Source: Sphingomonas yunnanensis (GTDB lineage Bacteria > Pseudomonadota > Alphaproteobacteria > Sphingomonadales > Sphingomonadaceae). Taken from it: DNA of 64,000 nt. The position numbers were made by a program, and so were the translations under genes. Under the pieces are notes generated by a model. That model did no database searches. It saw only the letters and a list, made by a program, of their open reading frames with translations, and was not told where the DNA came from. Shown piece after piece: positions 17,596 through 25,572 of this stretch. Location of the stretch: NCBI RefSeq assembly GCF_019898765.1, contig NZ_JAIOKB010000003.1, forward strand, positions 496,001-560,000. Reading direction: 5' to 3'. How positions within the stretch are numbered: position 1 is the first letter of the stretch; each line of letters begins with the position of its first letter.

Positions 17596-17723
17596 CGCAG
17601 GTTCCTTATCGCCGGGACCTCAACGGCCGTCGACTGGTTTGGCTCCTGCATGGGCGGCTCGACGGATCGAACGCACCGCCTTCTTGCTCATGCTTCACCT
17701 GTGTTGGGCGACACGGAGAGCCG

Positions 17724-17843
17724 ATGAGACTGCGATCCTCCTTCCCCTCCAGCCGAGTCAACAGGCTCGCCGGTATGGTCTATCTCGTGCTGGTCGCAGT
17801 CGCCAGTTGGTCAATCGCAGCCTGCGGCGGCTTCGTAAGCTAG
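17724..17843 (+). CDS. Small hydrophobic peptide, 39 residues
   Basis: A short frame that begins MRLRSSFPSSRVNRLAGMVY and ends with a hydrophobic run and SIAACGGFVS. GGAGAG lies 5 bases upstream. The N-terminal basic residues followed by about 18 hydrophobic residues suggest a membrane peptide or a very short lipoprotein (AAC as a lipobox). No homologue is recalled; it may be spurious. Confidence 0.35.
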   Translation: MRLRSSFPSSRVNRLAGMVYLVLVAVASWSIAACGGFVS

Positions 17844-18011
17844 ATTGCCGGCAGTTCGAGCGGCAGGGCTGTGCACAATTCGCGGGTGTGCTCGCAGCTA
17901 GATACTTCACCGCAGCCGACGCGATGGGCGGCATGCGCCACCCATGCAGCGCATGCACGACGAGCCGCCTCTCAATGACAGCGCCGAGATCTAGGCGAAG
18001 TCGCCGAGGTA

Positions 18012-18187
18012 CTAGGTCTCCGCAGCGGGAAGGTCGGAGCTGCCATCCTCCGCGGGTGCTTCTCTATCGAGATTCTCTGCGGCGAGGTCGGCCTGCCTCT
18101 TGCCGACGATATCCCGATCTTCGCCGTTATCGCCGGGATGTACGTGCCCCCGCTGTCGGCGCCGTCTTGGTCGGTCTGCTGTGTCAT
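18012..18187 (-). pseudogene. Small acidic protein gene with an apparent frameshift
   Basis: The ATG at 18187 has a strong AGGAAG site and opens MTQQTDQDGADSGGTYIP. At about 18133 the sensible reading jumps to another frame, GDNGEDRDIVGKRQADLAAE and onward to DGSSDLPAAET and a stop at 18012. Joined, these make a smooth acidic protein of about 58 residues, as seen in small sphingomonad proteins of unknown function. Unshifted, the first frame becomes Arg/Ser-rich nonsense. A single-base deletion or sequencing error would explain it. Confidence 0.5.
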
Positions 18188-18582
18188 ACCGGTATCTTCC
18201 TGTCAGAGAGAGCGAAGCGGTCGGCCGGTTCGATCGGACCCGGGTCTTCTTCTCGTCAGGAATAAGAGCGTTCGATAGCATGCTACCGAGGGCCACGCGT
18301 CCGAGAAGCCGATGGGGCCCCGTGCAACACACGCCCGCGGAGACAAGCCGTGGCTTCCCGCGTCATAGCCGCCGGGCCTGCTATACATCGACGTCGCCTG
18401 CGCCGGCGATTGGACGAAGATCGTGCTGATGCCGCCGATCGTCGGTGCACAGCGCAGACCGATATCAATGGCTCTCGCCGGCCTACTCGCTATGACAGCG
18501 ACCGAGGGACGGGTCGCTGCCGCGAGCCTAGGTGCCCTAGGACGCGGGGCCAGTAGCCTCGTGCCCGCTGAGGAGAAGATGC
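18188..18582. other. Intergenic region, nothing recognised
   Basis: About 395 bases between the small acidic gene and the VOC protein gene. Several short frames are open on both strands but have Arg-rich, frame-shadow composition and no ribosome sites. AGGAG at 18571-18575 belongs to the VOC gene. Confidence 0.4.
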
Positions 18583-18981
18583 GTGCTATTCCACACCATG
18601 GTCGGTTCTAACGACATCGTTCGATCGAAGCGCTTCTATGACACCGTCCTGGCCACGCTGGGGGTCGGGGAAGCCGCGTTGAATATCGCTGATAGCGGGC
18701 ACACCCGTCTCATCTACCGCGGCGAGGGCGGGACGGTCTTCATCGTCACCCAGCCGATCAACGATGAGCCGGCGACGATCGCGAACGGAGGCACAGTCGC
18801 CTTCCAGTGCGACTCGCCCGAGCAGGTCAAGCGGCTACACGACGTCGCAGTCGCTTCCGGCGGAACGTCGATCGAAGCGCCTCCCGGTCCGCGCCACACG
18901 GCATCGATGGGCACGGTCGAGCTAGCCTACTTCCGCGATCCCGACGGCAATAAGCTCTGTGGCATCCATTTTCCTGGATGA
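18583..18981 (+). CDS. VOC (glyoxalase/bleomycin-resistance fold) family protein
   Basis: A 132-residue protein with the paired beta-alpha-beta-beta-beta modules of the vicinal-oxygen-chelate fold: VGSNDIVRSKRFYDTVLATL at the start and ELAYFRDPDGNKLCGIHFPG at the end. A metal-binding His near the N-terminus (MLFHTMVGSND) is present. Function is unassigned; close homologues are small lactoylglutathione-lyase-like proteins. The start is GTG, 8 bases after AGGAG. Confidence 0.8.
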   Translation: MLFHTMVGSNDIVRSKRFYDTVLATLGVGEAALNIADSGHTRLIYRGEGGTVFIVTQPINDEPATIANGGTVAFQCDSPEQVKRLHDVAVASGGTSIEAPPGPRHTASMGTVELAYFRDPDGNKLCGIHFPG

Positions 18982-19079
18982 TCGCAGGAAGGGGGCCGCT
19001 GCCAGGTTCACGCCGCGGGCCAATCCCATGAAGGTTCGAGCGCCGAGCGTCGCGATAACGGGCGTTCGGCTTAGGACGC

Positions 19080-19925
19080 CTAGTGCGGCCAGCGGGCCGC
19101 GATCTCGTACAGCCCGATGGCGACCTCGAAAGCGATGAGCGCGACGACCGAGAGCTCGAGACGCAGCGACCTTTTGTCCTGGACAAGGTCGAGAAGCCAC
19201 TCGGCCGAGTCGCCTAGCATCTCGAGCTTTCGCTCGATCGTGCGCGTGCGATCGCCCAGTTCGTACTCGGCTTCGAGCCGGCCGTAGAGGCGGTCGAGCT
19301 CGGGATGTTCCCATAGCAGGTCCGGCTTCTCGCCTATCCGCGCGCGTCCGACGACGCGGTGTTGAGCGGAGAGGACGCTGCCGATCTGGCGCATGATCTG
19401 GCGGATCGGAAGGTGGGCACGACCGTGCTCGCGCATATCGACGAGAAGTGGCTCGATCCGGTCGAAGGCGTCCTCGATCCGCATCTCGTCGCGCGCGAGG
19501 ACGACCGAGCGCGCCAGCACGGTGGCGGCGAGCAGAAGCCGCTCGGGCGTGGCCTCGCGCAGTCGGATGCGCCCGTCGGCGGATACGGTCTCGTCGCCGT
19601 CGTCGCGCAGCTCGACCCGGGCGGTCTCGATCTCGGGGCTGGTCGGCGGGTCGACCGCGTGCGGCGCGACCTGCGCCAGGATCCGCGCCTCCTCCTCGGA
19701 CGTCGCGCCGACGAGGACGACCGCGCCGTAGCGAAACACGAAGGCGCACGATCCCCCCAGCTCGACCAGCTCCGGGTCGCCGAACCCGGCGAGCGCGCGC
19801 ATGTCGATCCGCGTGCCCAGCAGGTGCGCGCGCATGTCGATCTGGTCGCCGCGTCCGGGCAGCGGCATCACGAGCGCTTCCGGCAGGCCTGTCGGGCGCA
19901 GCGCCGGCATGTTGATCACGGGCAT
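19080..19925 (-). CDS. RMD1/DUF155 family membrane protein
   Basis: A 281-residue protein. The N-terminal half contains GGSCAFVFRYGAVVLVGATS, the middle LARSVVLARDEMRIEDAFDR and a helical region EYELGDRTRTIERKLEML, and the C-terminus ends with a membrane helix VVALIAFEVAIGLYEIAARW. This is the RMD1/YagE architecture named after a yeast sporulation protein; biochemical role unknown. I chose ATG 19925 with GAGGAG upstream over the longer frame from 19979. Confidence 0.8.
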   Translation of the reverse strand: MPVINMPALRPTGLPEALVMPLPGRGDQIDMRAHLLGTRIDMRALAGFGDPELVELGGSCAFVFRYGAVVLVGATSEEEARILAQVAPHAVDPPTSPEIETARVELRDDGDETVSADGRIRLREATPERLLLAATVLARSVVLARDEMRIEDAFDRIEPLLVDMREHGRAHLPIRQIMRQIGSVLSAQHRVVGRARIGEKPDLLWEHPELDRLYGRLEAEYELGDRTRTIERKLEMLGDSAEWLLDLVQDKRSLRLELSVVALIAFEVAIGLYEIAARWPH

Positions 19926-20058
19926 CGGCTCCTCTGTCCTGCGGCCATCGGGGACCGGACGATACTCACGCTGCAGCACGATTGCAGCCCCATCGCGCGG
20001 AGCGCCTGTCCCGCCGATCGCAGGACGGCGAGAGAGGTCAGGATCAGCGAGCGCCCGA

Positions 20059-22173
20059 TCAGACCGTCAGACGCATCGTCCCGATCCCCGGATCGGTTCG
20101 GCCCGCTTCGCCTCTGTCGATCCTGCCCGCGAACCGACGCGCGAAAGTCGTATTGTCCTCGATCCGCACGACCACATCGTACCACAGGTCGCTGGCCTGC
20201 AACTTCCAGACATCGTCGACCGATGCCCCCGCGGCGATGTGGTGCCGACGCTCACGCTCCGCACCGGGATAGGCGGGGTCGAGCGTCACGACGAAGGTAC
20301 GCGCCGTCGCCGCCCGATTGGTCAGCGTCAGCACCGCTGCCCCCGCCGCCACATGGCGGTTCAGCAGCACGTCGGCGCCGGCGGCCGCGTCGCCGGCGTA
20401 CCGCTGGTGTAACCCGTCCGGACCGCTGAGCGTCAGATCATAGGCGTCGTCGTCCGTCCAGCGGTCGTGCGCGTGGCGCTCTCCCGCGCCGATGGTGAAA
20501 TGCCAGGGGGCCTCCCGGTCGCGATTGTCGCGCACGCACAAGATCGCTCCCTGCCGCCCCCGATTGATCATCTCGAGCGTGAGTTTTCCCGCTCCGCTCA
20601 CCAGCCCGACGACGTCGATCGCGTAAGGCAGCGGGCGAGCGCCGCGTTGTCCCGGCAGTTGCGACGTCGGGCGCTGGATCGCCGGGATCGCGCAGGCGGT
20701 GCCCGCCGCCGAGCGCGCGACCCGCTCGCGAAAGTCGCTGACCGACGGCAGCGGCGGTACGTCGCGCGCGCCACCGTCACGGAAGTCGAACGCCGAGGTG
20801 AGGTCGCCACAGACGGCACGGCGCCACGTCGAGATGTTGGGCTCGCGCACGCCGAACCGTTTCTCCAGGAAGCGGAGCACCGAGGTGTGGTCGAACAGCT
20901 CGGAGCAGACGTGCCCGCCCCGGGTCCACGGCGAGACGATGATCGTGGGGGTGCGGATGCCGAGGCCGATCGGGTGCGTTCCCGGCGCAGGTTGGGCATC
21001 GGCGGGATAGGTCTTGGCCTCGCCGTCGAGCGGCACGGTGCTGTGACCCCGGCAGGCGCCGATCGGCGGCACCGGCGGTGGCACATGGTCATAGAAGCCG
21101 CCTGGCTCGTCGTAGATCAAAAGGAAGGCGGTCTTCGCGAACACCTCGGGATGATCGACCAGCGCCTCGATCAGCCGCGCGGTGACGTGCTCTCCCTTCG
21201 CCGGCTCGGCGCTGGGATGCTCGGAGAGGTCCGCCGCGGTCACGATCCACGATACCTGCGGCAGTCGTCCGGCGGCGATGTCGGCGCGGAAGGCCGCGAC
21301 GAGCTGCTCGCCGTCGGAGCGGGTGCGGTCGGCCCCGCTGGCCTGTTCGCTGACCCAGCCGCGACCGCGATGGTACAGCGACGTGTCGCGCGCACAGGGG
21401 CGGAAGGCGGGGAAGACCGAGAGCAGGTTGTCGCCGAAATTGTCGTGTTCCTGGTAGACGTTCCACGACACGCCCGCGGCCTCCAGCCGCTCGGCATAGG
21501 TGGTCCAGCGATAGGCGTCGGGACGTAACGGCTTATCGGTACGCATGTCGGCGCTGGGCGTCTCGTCCTCGCCGTAGTTGCTCATCTCGGGCTCGCCGCC
21601 GACCGCCCCGCCGCCGTTGCAGCCGGAGAACAGGTGAAGCCGGTTGGGATAGGTCTGCGTCAGCGTCGAGGCGTGATAGGCGTCACAGACCGTGAAGGCG
21701 TCGGCGAGCGCGTAGTAGAACGGCAGATCACCCGGGCCGTAATGGAGCATGCGGTGATGCAGTTCCTCGCTCGCGCCCCAGCGATCGCACCGCCCCTGAT
21801 CGAGGATGTGCATGTGATGCGGGTGCGACTGGTCACCACCGTCGACCTTGAACGAGCGGGTGGTCGTCGAGTCGCCGTGGAACGGTAGCACATAGCCGTC
21901 GGGGTGCTGATGGGACGGCTGGGCCCAGATCGTGCGGCCGCCCGGCAGGCGCGCGGGGCGTGGGTCGCCGAAGCCGCGGACGCCGTTGAGCAAGCCGAGA
22001 TAGTGATCGAAAGAGCGGTTCTCCTGCATGTGGATCACGACATGCTCGACGTCGCGGATCGTCCCGGTGCGTCCGCTCGGAGCGATCGCCAGCGCGCGGT
22101 CGAGCATGCCGGGCAGCAGCGCCGCCGCTCCTGCCGCGCCACCGATGAAGCCGCGTCGCGTCGTCCGGTTCAT
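20059..22173 (-). CDS. Secreted phosphocholine-type phospholipase C
   Basis: A 704-residue enzyme of the non-haemolytic PlcN/phosphoesterase family that cleaves the glycerol (or ceramide)-phosphate bond and releases the phosphorylated head group. A twin-arginine signal (TTRRGFIGG) sends it out folded. HVVIHMQENRSFDHYLG (about 46-62) is the catalytic N-terminal motif; YDEPGGFYDHVPPP (about 358-371) and SPWTRGG are also conserved. Two C-terminal beta-domains (about 510-690) match the paired DUF756 units. GGGAGG precedes ATG 22173. It is divergent from the HD-oxygenase gene, and a PhnF-like operator lies 35 bases upstream, so it appears co-regulated with phosphonate genes. The lipid could be phosphatidylcholine or a phosphonolipid. 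Confidence 0.9.
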   Translation of the reverse strand: MNRTTRRGFIGGAAGAAALLPGMLDRALAIAPSGRTGTIRDVEHVVIHMQENRSFDHYLGLLNGVRGFGDPRPARLPGGRTIWAQPSHQHPDGYVLPFHGDSTTTRSFKVDGGDQSHPHHMHILDQGRCDRWGASEELHHRMLHYGPGDLPFYYALADAFTVCDAYHASTLTQTYPNRLHLFSGCNGGGAVGGEPEMSNYGEDETPSADMRTDKPLRPDAYRWTTYAERLEAAGVSWNVYQEHDNFGDNLLSVFPAFRPCARDTSLYHRGRGWVSEQASGADRTRSDGEQLVAAFRADIAAGRLPQVSWIVTAADLSEHPSAEPAKGEHVTARLIEALVDHPEVFAKTAFLLIYDEPGGFYDHVPPPVPPIGACRGHSTVPLDGEAKTYPADAQPAPGTHPIGLGIRTPTIIVSPWTRGGHVCSELFDHTSVLRFLEKRFGVREPNISTWRRAVCGDLTSAFDFRDGGARDVPPLPSVSDFRERVARSAAGTACAIPAIQRPTSQLPGQRGARPLPYAIDVVGLVSGAGKLTLEMINRGRQGAILCVRDNRDREAPWHFTIGAGERHAHDRWTDDDAYDLTLSGPDGLHQRYAGDAAAGADVLLNRHVAAGAAVLTLTNRAATARTFVVTLDPAYPGAERERRHHIAAGASVDDVWKLQASDLWYDVVVRIEDNTTFARRFAGRIDRGEAGRTDPGIGTMRLTV

Positions 22174-22207
22174 GTTTGCCTCCCAGCGCCGATCCCGCTA
22201 ATAGCAC

Positions 22208-22219
22208 TGGTATAGTCCA
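22208..22219. promoter_or_regulatory. PhnF-like operator, site 1
   Basis: Reads TGGTATAGTCCA, which differs at one position from the TGGTATAGACCA operator described for the GntR-type regulator PhnF. It lies between the divergent phospholipase C and HD-oxygenase starts, 34 and 42 bases from them. The flanking TTACG is shared with site 3. Probable target of the UTRA regulator at 22896. Confidence 0.7.
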
Positions 22220-22261
22220 ATTACGACACTGGTGTGATGGTGTCGTCTCGGGTGATGCAGC

Positions 22262-22828
22262 ATGGCCGACGTGATCGATCTCATCTTCAACCTGTTCGAG
22301 CGCCACGGCCTCGACCGCTACGGCGAGGACACGACCCAGCTCAGCCACGCGCTGCAATGTGCCGCGCTGGCGCGGTCGAGCGGGTGCGCCGACACGCTCG
22401 TGGCGGCCGCGCTGCTGCACGACATCGGCCAGTTCGTCGACGACGCGGGGTTGCTCGCCGAACGGCGCGGGGTCGACGCGCGTCACGAGGATCTCGGCCA
22501 CGCGATGCTGGCGGCGCATTTCCCCACCGCGGTGGTCGAGCCGATCCGCCTCCACGTCGCCGCCAAGCGTTACCTCTGCGCGGTCGATCCCGACTATGCC
22601 GCGACGCTCAGCGCCGCGTCCCACCTCAGCCTCAGCCTGCAAGGCGGCGCGATGGACGTGGCGGAACGTGCCGCGTTCGAGCGCGAACCCTTCTTCGTTG
22701 AGGCAGTGACGCTGCGACGCTTCGATGACGGCGGCAAGGCGACCGATGCCGACGACGCCGATCTCGCCTCATACCGCGGTCTGCTCGAGCGCATGGTGGT
22801 GCGCGCCGATGCGTCGCTGACGGCCTGA
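22262..22828 (+). CDS. HD-domain phosphonate-degradation protein (PhnZ-like oxygenase)
   Basis: A 188-residue HD-fold protein of the phosphonate-associated HDIG group (TIGR03276 type). The N-terminal YGEDTTQLSHALQCA (20-34) matches the lid and first metal ligand region of PhnZ, LLHDIGQF (52-59) holds the HD pair, and HLSLSLQGG (about 120) is typical of the group. PhnZ is a mixed-valence di-iron oxygenase that splits 2-amino-1-hydroxyethylphosphonate. Its usual partner PhnY, a 2-oxoglutarate dioxygenase, is not in this window, so the substrate is uncertain. The gene probably forms an operon with the GntR regulator 67 bases downstream. Confidence 0.8.
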   Translation: MADVIDLIFNLFERHGLDRYGEDTTQLSHALQCAALARSSGCADTLVAAALLHDIGQFVDDAGLLAERRGVDARHEDLGHAMLAAHFPTAVVEPIRLHVAAKRYLCAVDPDYAATLSAASHLSLSLQGGAMDVAERAAFEREPFFVEAVTLRRFDDGGKATDADDADLASYRGLLERMVVRADASLTA

Positions 22829-22895
22829 CCCGGCGACGCGGGCTTGACCCGCATCCTTCCCGCCGCGATGCCGTCGCCTCAGCCGAGACGGATGG

Positions 22896-23663
22896 ATGAT
22901 GCCGACGACCAGCCTCGCCGACGCGCTGCGGATCGCGCCCCCCGCGCTCGACGGCTCACCGCATTATATCGCGCTGCGCGACCAGATCGCGCTGGGCATC
23001 GGCATGGGGAAGATCGCGCCCGGCGAGCGGCTGCCGTCCGAGCGTCAGCTCCAGCTCGGCACCGGTTCGGCGCGCGGCACCGTGCGCGAGGCCTTGTCCC
23101 AGCTCGAGGCCGAGGGGCTGATCTACCGGCGCGACCGGAGCGGCTGGTATGTCTCCCCGCCGGCGGTGACCTACGACCCGACGCGCTGGGCCGGGTTCAT
23201 GACCTATGTCGCCGAGCAGGGGCGCACGCCGGCCACCGAGGTGCTCGCGCTGGAGACGGCGCCGGCCTCATCCGGCGTGGCAGATATCTTCCGGCTCGTG
23301 CCCGGCCGCCCGCTCCACGTGCTGCGACGGCGGCGATCGATTGACGGACGGCCCGTGCTGGTGGAGCGCATCATGGTGGATCCGACGCTCGCGCCGGGGC
23401 TGCTCGATCATCCGCTCGACGGCTCGCTCACGCGCGTGCTGACCACCGTCTATGGCATCACCGTCGCGCGCAACCGGGTCGACATGCGGCCTTGCGCGCT
23501 GATCAAGTCGATCGCGGACGAGCTCGGCGCCAAGTCAGGCACGCCGGGATTGTTGGTGGTGCGCACGAGCTTCGACGCCGGCGGCCGCGTGGTGGAATAT
23601 GACGAGGAATATTGGCGCCACGACGCGGTGCGCGTCCACGTCGACCTGAGCGTCCGCGACTGA
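22896..23663 (+). CDS. GntR-family regulator with UTRA domain (PhnF-like)
   Basis: A 255-residue repressor. The winged helix is at about 20-88 with GERLPSERQLQLGTGSARGT followed by VREALSQLEAEGLIYRR; the UTRA ligand-binding domain covers about 100-250 (PLHVLRRRRSIDGRPVLVER, then IMVDPTLAPGLLDHP). UTRA regulators of the PhnF type sense phosphonates or phosphate. Gene placement between PLC/HD-oxygenase and PhnX, and three PhnF-like operators at 22208, 26864 and 26963, point to it as the local regulator. Convergent with phnX, the stops being 5 bases apart. Confidence 0.85.
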   Translation: MMPTTSLADALRIAPPALDGSPHYIALRDQIALGIGMGKIAPGERLPSERQLQLGTGSARGTVREALSQLEAEGLIYRRDRSGWYVSPPAVTYDPTRWAGFMTYVAEQGRTPATEVLALETAPASSGVADIFRLVPGRPLHVLRRRRSIDGRPVLVERIMVDPTLAPGLLDHPLDGSLTRVLTTVYGITVARNRVDMRPCALIKSIADELGAKSGTPGLLVVRTSFDAGGRVVEYDEEYWRHDAVRVHVDLSVRD

Positions 23664-23668
23664 GCGGC

Positions 23669-24451
23669 TCAGCCGATCGGCAGCGACGCCAGCGCGGCGG
23701 GCAGATCGGCGACGCTGTCGATCACCACATGCGCGCCGGCAGCGTGCAGCTGTGCCGTCGCCGCGGCGACGCGGGCATCGCGCTCGGCGGGCGACAGCGC
23801 GCATAGCGCGGCGCCGTCGAGCCCGATCGCGTTGCCGCTGACGGCAACGCCCACGGTCCAGACGCCGGCTGCGCGCCCTTCGGCGACGCCGACCGCGGCG
23901 TCGTCGACCTTGACGCAGGCGCTCGCCGGCCAAGCATCGAGCGCGATCAGATTGTGCCACACCATCAGCGGCGACGGGCGGCCGCTCGGCGTCTCCCCGG
24001 CGCAGACGAGATGATCGGGCACATAGCCCTGCGCCGCGGCCGCTGGCAGGATGTCGGCCATCATCGCGCGCGTGTAGCCGGTGCACGAACCGATCCGCAC
24101 GCCCGCGGCGCGCAGCGTCTCGACCGTGGCGGCGGCGCCCGGGATCAGCGTCGCGGTCTCGCGCGCCGCCGCGCGCATCATCGGTTCGAGCGCGTCGAGC
24201 AGCGCGTCTGCCTCGCCCGCGGCGGGATCGGCGCCATGCGCCGCCCGCCATGCAGCGGCCACGCGCGGCGCGCGCAGCAGCGCGCGGATATGGTCGCCCT
24301 TCGCCAGCCCCATGTCGGCCCGCGCCTCGTCCTCCTCGATCGGGACGCCGCGCCCGGCGAAGGCGCGGCGTAGCGCCATGACCGGTGCGCGGCTGCCGAA
24401 GTCGATCATCGTGCCCGCCCAATCGAACACCACGGCCTTGAGCGCCATCAT
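23669..24451 (-). CDS. phnX: Phosphonoacetaldehyde hydrolase (phosphonatase)
   Basis: A 260-residue HAD-superfamily enzyme that splits phosphonoacetaldehyde into acetaldehyde and phosphate. Asp nucleophile in VFDWAGTMIDFGS (about 7-19), Schiff-base lysine in MGLAKGDHIRALL (about 49-61), GSCTGYTRAMM as motif II, and KVDDAAVGVAEGRAAGVWTV as the acidic motif III region. All catalytic parts are present. ATG 24451 overlaps the stop of the FAD-oxidase gene by 4 bases (ATGA). It is the last gene of the carrier-oxidase-hydrolase operon. PhnW, the usual source of phosphonoacetaldehyde, is absent here. Confidence 0.92.
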   Translation of the reverse strand: MMALKAVVFDWAGTMIDFGSRAPVMALRRAFAGRGVPIEEDEARADMGLAKGDHIRALLRAPRVAAAWRAAHGADPAAGEADALLDALEPMMRAAARETATLIPGAAATVETLRAAGVRIGSCTGYTRAMMADILPAAAAQGYVPDHLVCAGETPSGRPSPLMVWHNLIALDAWPASACVKVDDAAVGVAEGRAAGVWTVGVAVSGNAIGLDGAALCALSPAERDARVAAATAQLHAAGAHVVIDSVADLPAALASLPIG

Positions 24452-25572
24452 CGGCAATGTCCCTCCGCCGCCAGTCCGGCGATCACATCCTGCGCGAGCG
24501 CGAAGGCGGTCGACGCGCCGGTACCGCTCGTCACCACGACCAGCCGCACGCCGGGGAAGAGCACGGTGACCAGGCTGTGGCGTCCTGCGATCGAGGCGTA
24601 GCTGCCGATCCAGCGTTCGATCACGCGCGGCGCCGTGCCGAACAGCGCGCTCCACTGCGCCAGGATGGCGTCGTCGATGTCGGCGCGCGCGAAGGGAGCG
24701 ACCGAGTCGCCGTAGACATGGCTGTCGCCGACCACCAGCGTGCCGTCGGCGGATTGGACCGCGATCAGGTGGATGCCGTGTGCGATCGCCTCGCGCTCCT
24801 CGCGTTCCAGCCGCGTCGCCAGTGCGGCCGCCTCGGGCAGGTCGGCGAAGCCGGCGTAGCGCACCAGGCTGAGGTCGCTCATCACCGGCGTGGCCAATCG
24901 ATAGCCGGGCGCGGCGAGGCGCAGCATCTGCAACGTGCATCGCTGCACGCCGTTCGTGGCGAACGCGTGCGGGAACAGCGCGGCGCCCTCGTCGCCGGGG
25001 CAGGCGATCACCGCAGCGGCGGTGTAGCTGCGCTCCGCGGTGATCACGCCGCCCGCGACCACCTCAGCGACCGCGACGCCGCGACGGAAGGTGACGCCGT
25101 GCGCGCGCGCCAGCCAGTCGGCGAGCAGCGCGACCGCGTCGCGCGACTCGACGCGAAGGTCGCGCGTGCTGCGCAGTGCCGCGACGATCGCGCCGGGGCG
25201 CAGCGCGGGCAGCGTCGCGGAAAGTGATCCAGAGGCGAGCATCTCGCATCCCTCCGCCATCTCGGTCGCCATGAAGGCCTCGAGCACCGCAGCGGCCTCG
25301 GGCCGGCGCGCGACGAGCGTCAGCCCCTCCTGCACGATCGCGATGCCCGCGGCGCGCGCGACCGCGCGCCACACCGCCGCGCTGCGCCGTGCCAGCTGCC
25401 ACACGTCCCCGCGCGCCTGACCGGAGACCGTCACGAAGCCGAAGTTGCGGACCGACGCACCGGTGGCGCGCGCGTCGCGGTCGAGGACCAGCACACGCGC
25501 ACCGCGCTCGGCCGCGGCGAGCGCGTGCGCCAGCCCGACGATCCCCGCGCCGACCACGATCACGTCGTACAT
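24448..25572 (-). CDS. FAD-dependent amine oxidase of phosphonate clusters (DAO family)
   Basis: A 374-residue flavoprotein of the D-amino-acid-oxidase superfamily, similar to the TIGR03364 group. The N-terminus VIVVGAGIVGLAHALAAAER is the FAD Rossmann motif, SVRNFGFVTVSGQ follows in the substrate region, and RWIGSYAS with VVTSGTGASTAFALAQDV closes the FAD site. This group is repeatedly found with phosphonate genes. I infer that it oxidises 2-aminoethylphosphonate or an N-alkylated form to phosphonoacetaldehyde, feeding PhnX. It overlaps the carrier gene by 13 bases and phnX by 4. Confidence 0.85.
   Translation of the reverse strand: MYDVIVVGAGIVGLAHALAAAERGARVLVLDRDARATGASVRNFGFVTVSGQARGDVWQLARRSAAVWRAVARAAGIAIVQEGLTLVARRPEAAAVLEAFMATEMAEGCEMLASGSLSATLPALRPGAIVAALRSTRDLRVESRDAVALLADWLARAHGVTFRRGVAVAEVVAGGVITAERSYTAAAVIACPGDEGAALFPHAFATNGVQRCTLQMLRLAAPGYRLATPVMSDLSLVRYAGFADLPEAAALATRLEREEREAIAHGIHLIAVQSADGTLVVGDSHVYGDSVAPFARADIDDAILAQWSALFGTAPRVIERWIGSYASIAGRHSLVTVLFPGVRLVVVTSGTGASTAFALAQDVIAGLAAEGHCR

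Noticed and set aside
19359..20429. A 356-codon plus-strand frame
   Set aside because: Antisense to RMD1 and the PLC C-terminus; no motif supports it.
22838..22855. GCGGG-CTTGA-CCCGC hairpin between the HD and GntR genes as a terminator
   Set aside because: Short stem without a T-run; the two genes are more likely co-transcribed. It may be one copy of a dispersed GC-rich palindrome.
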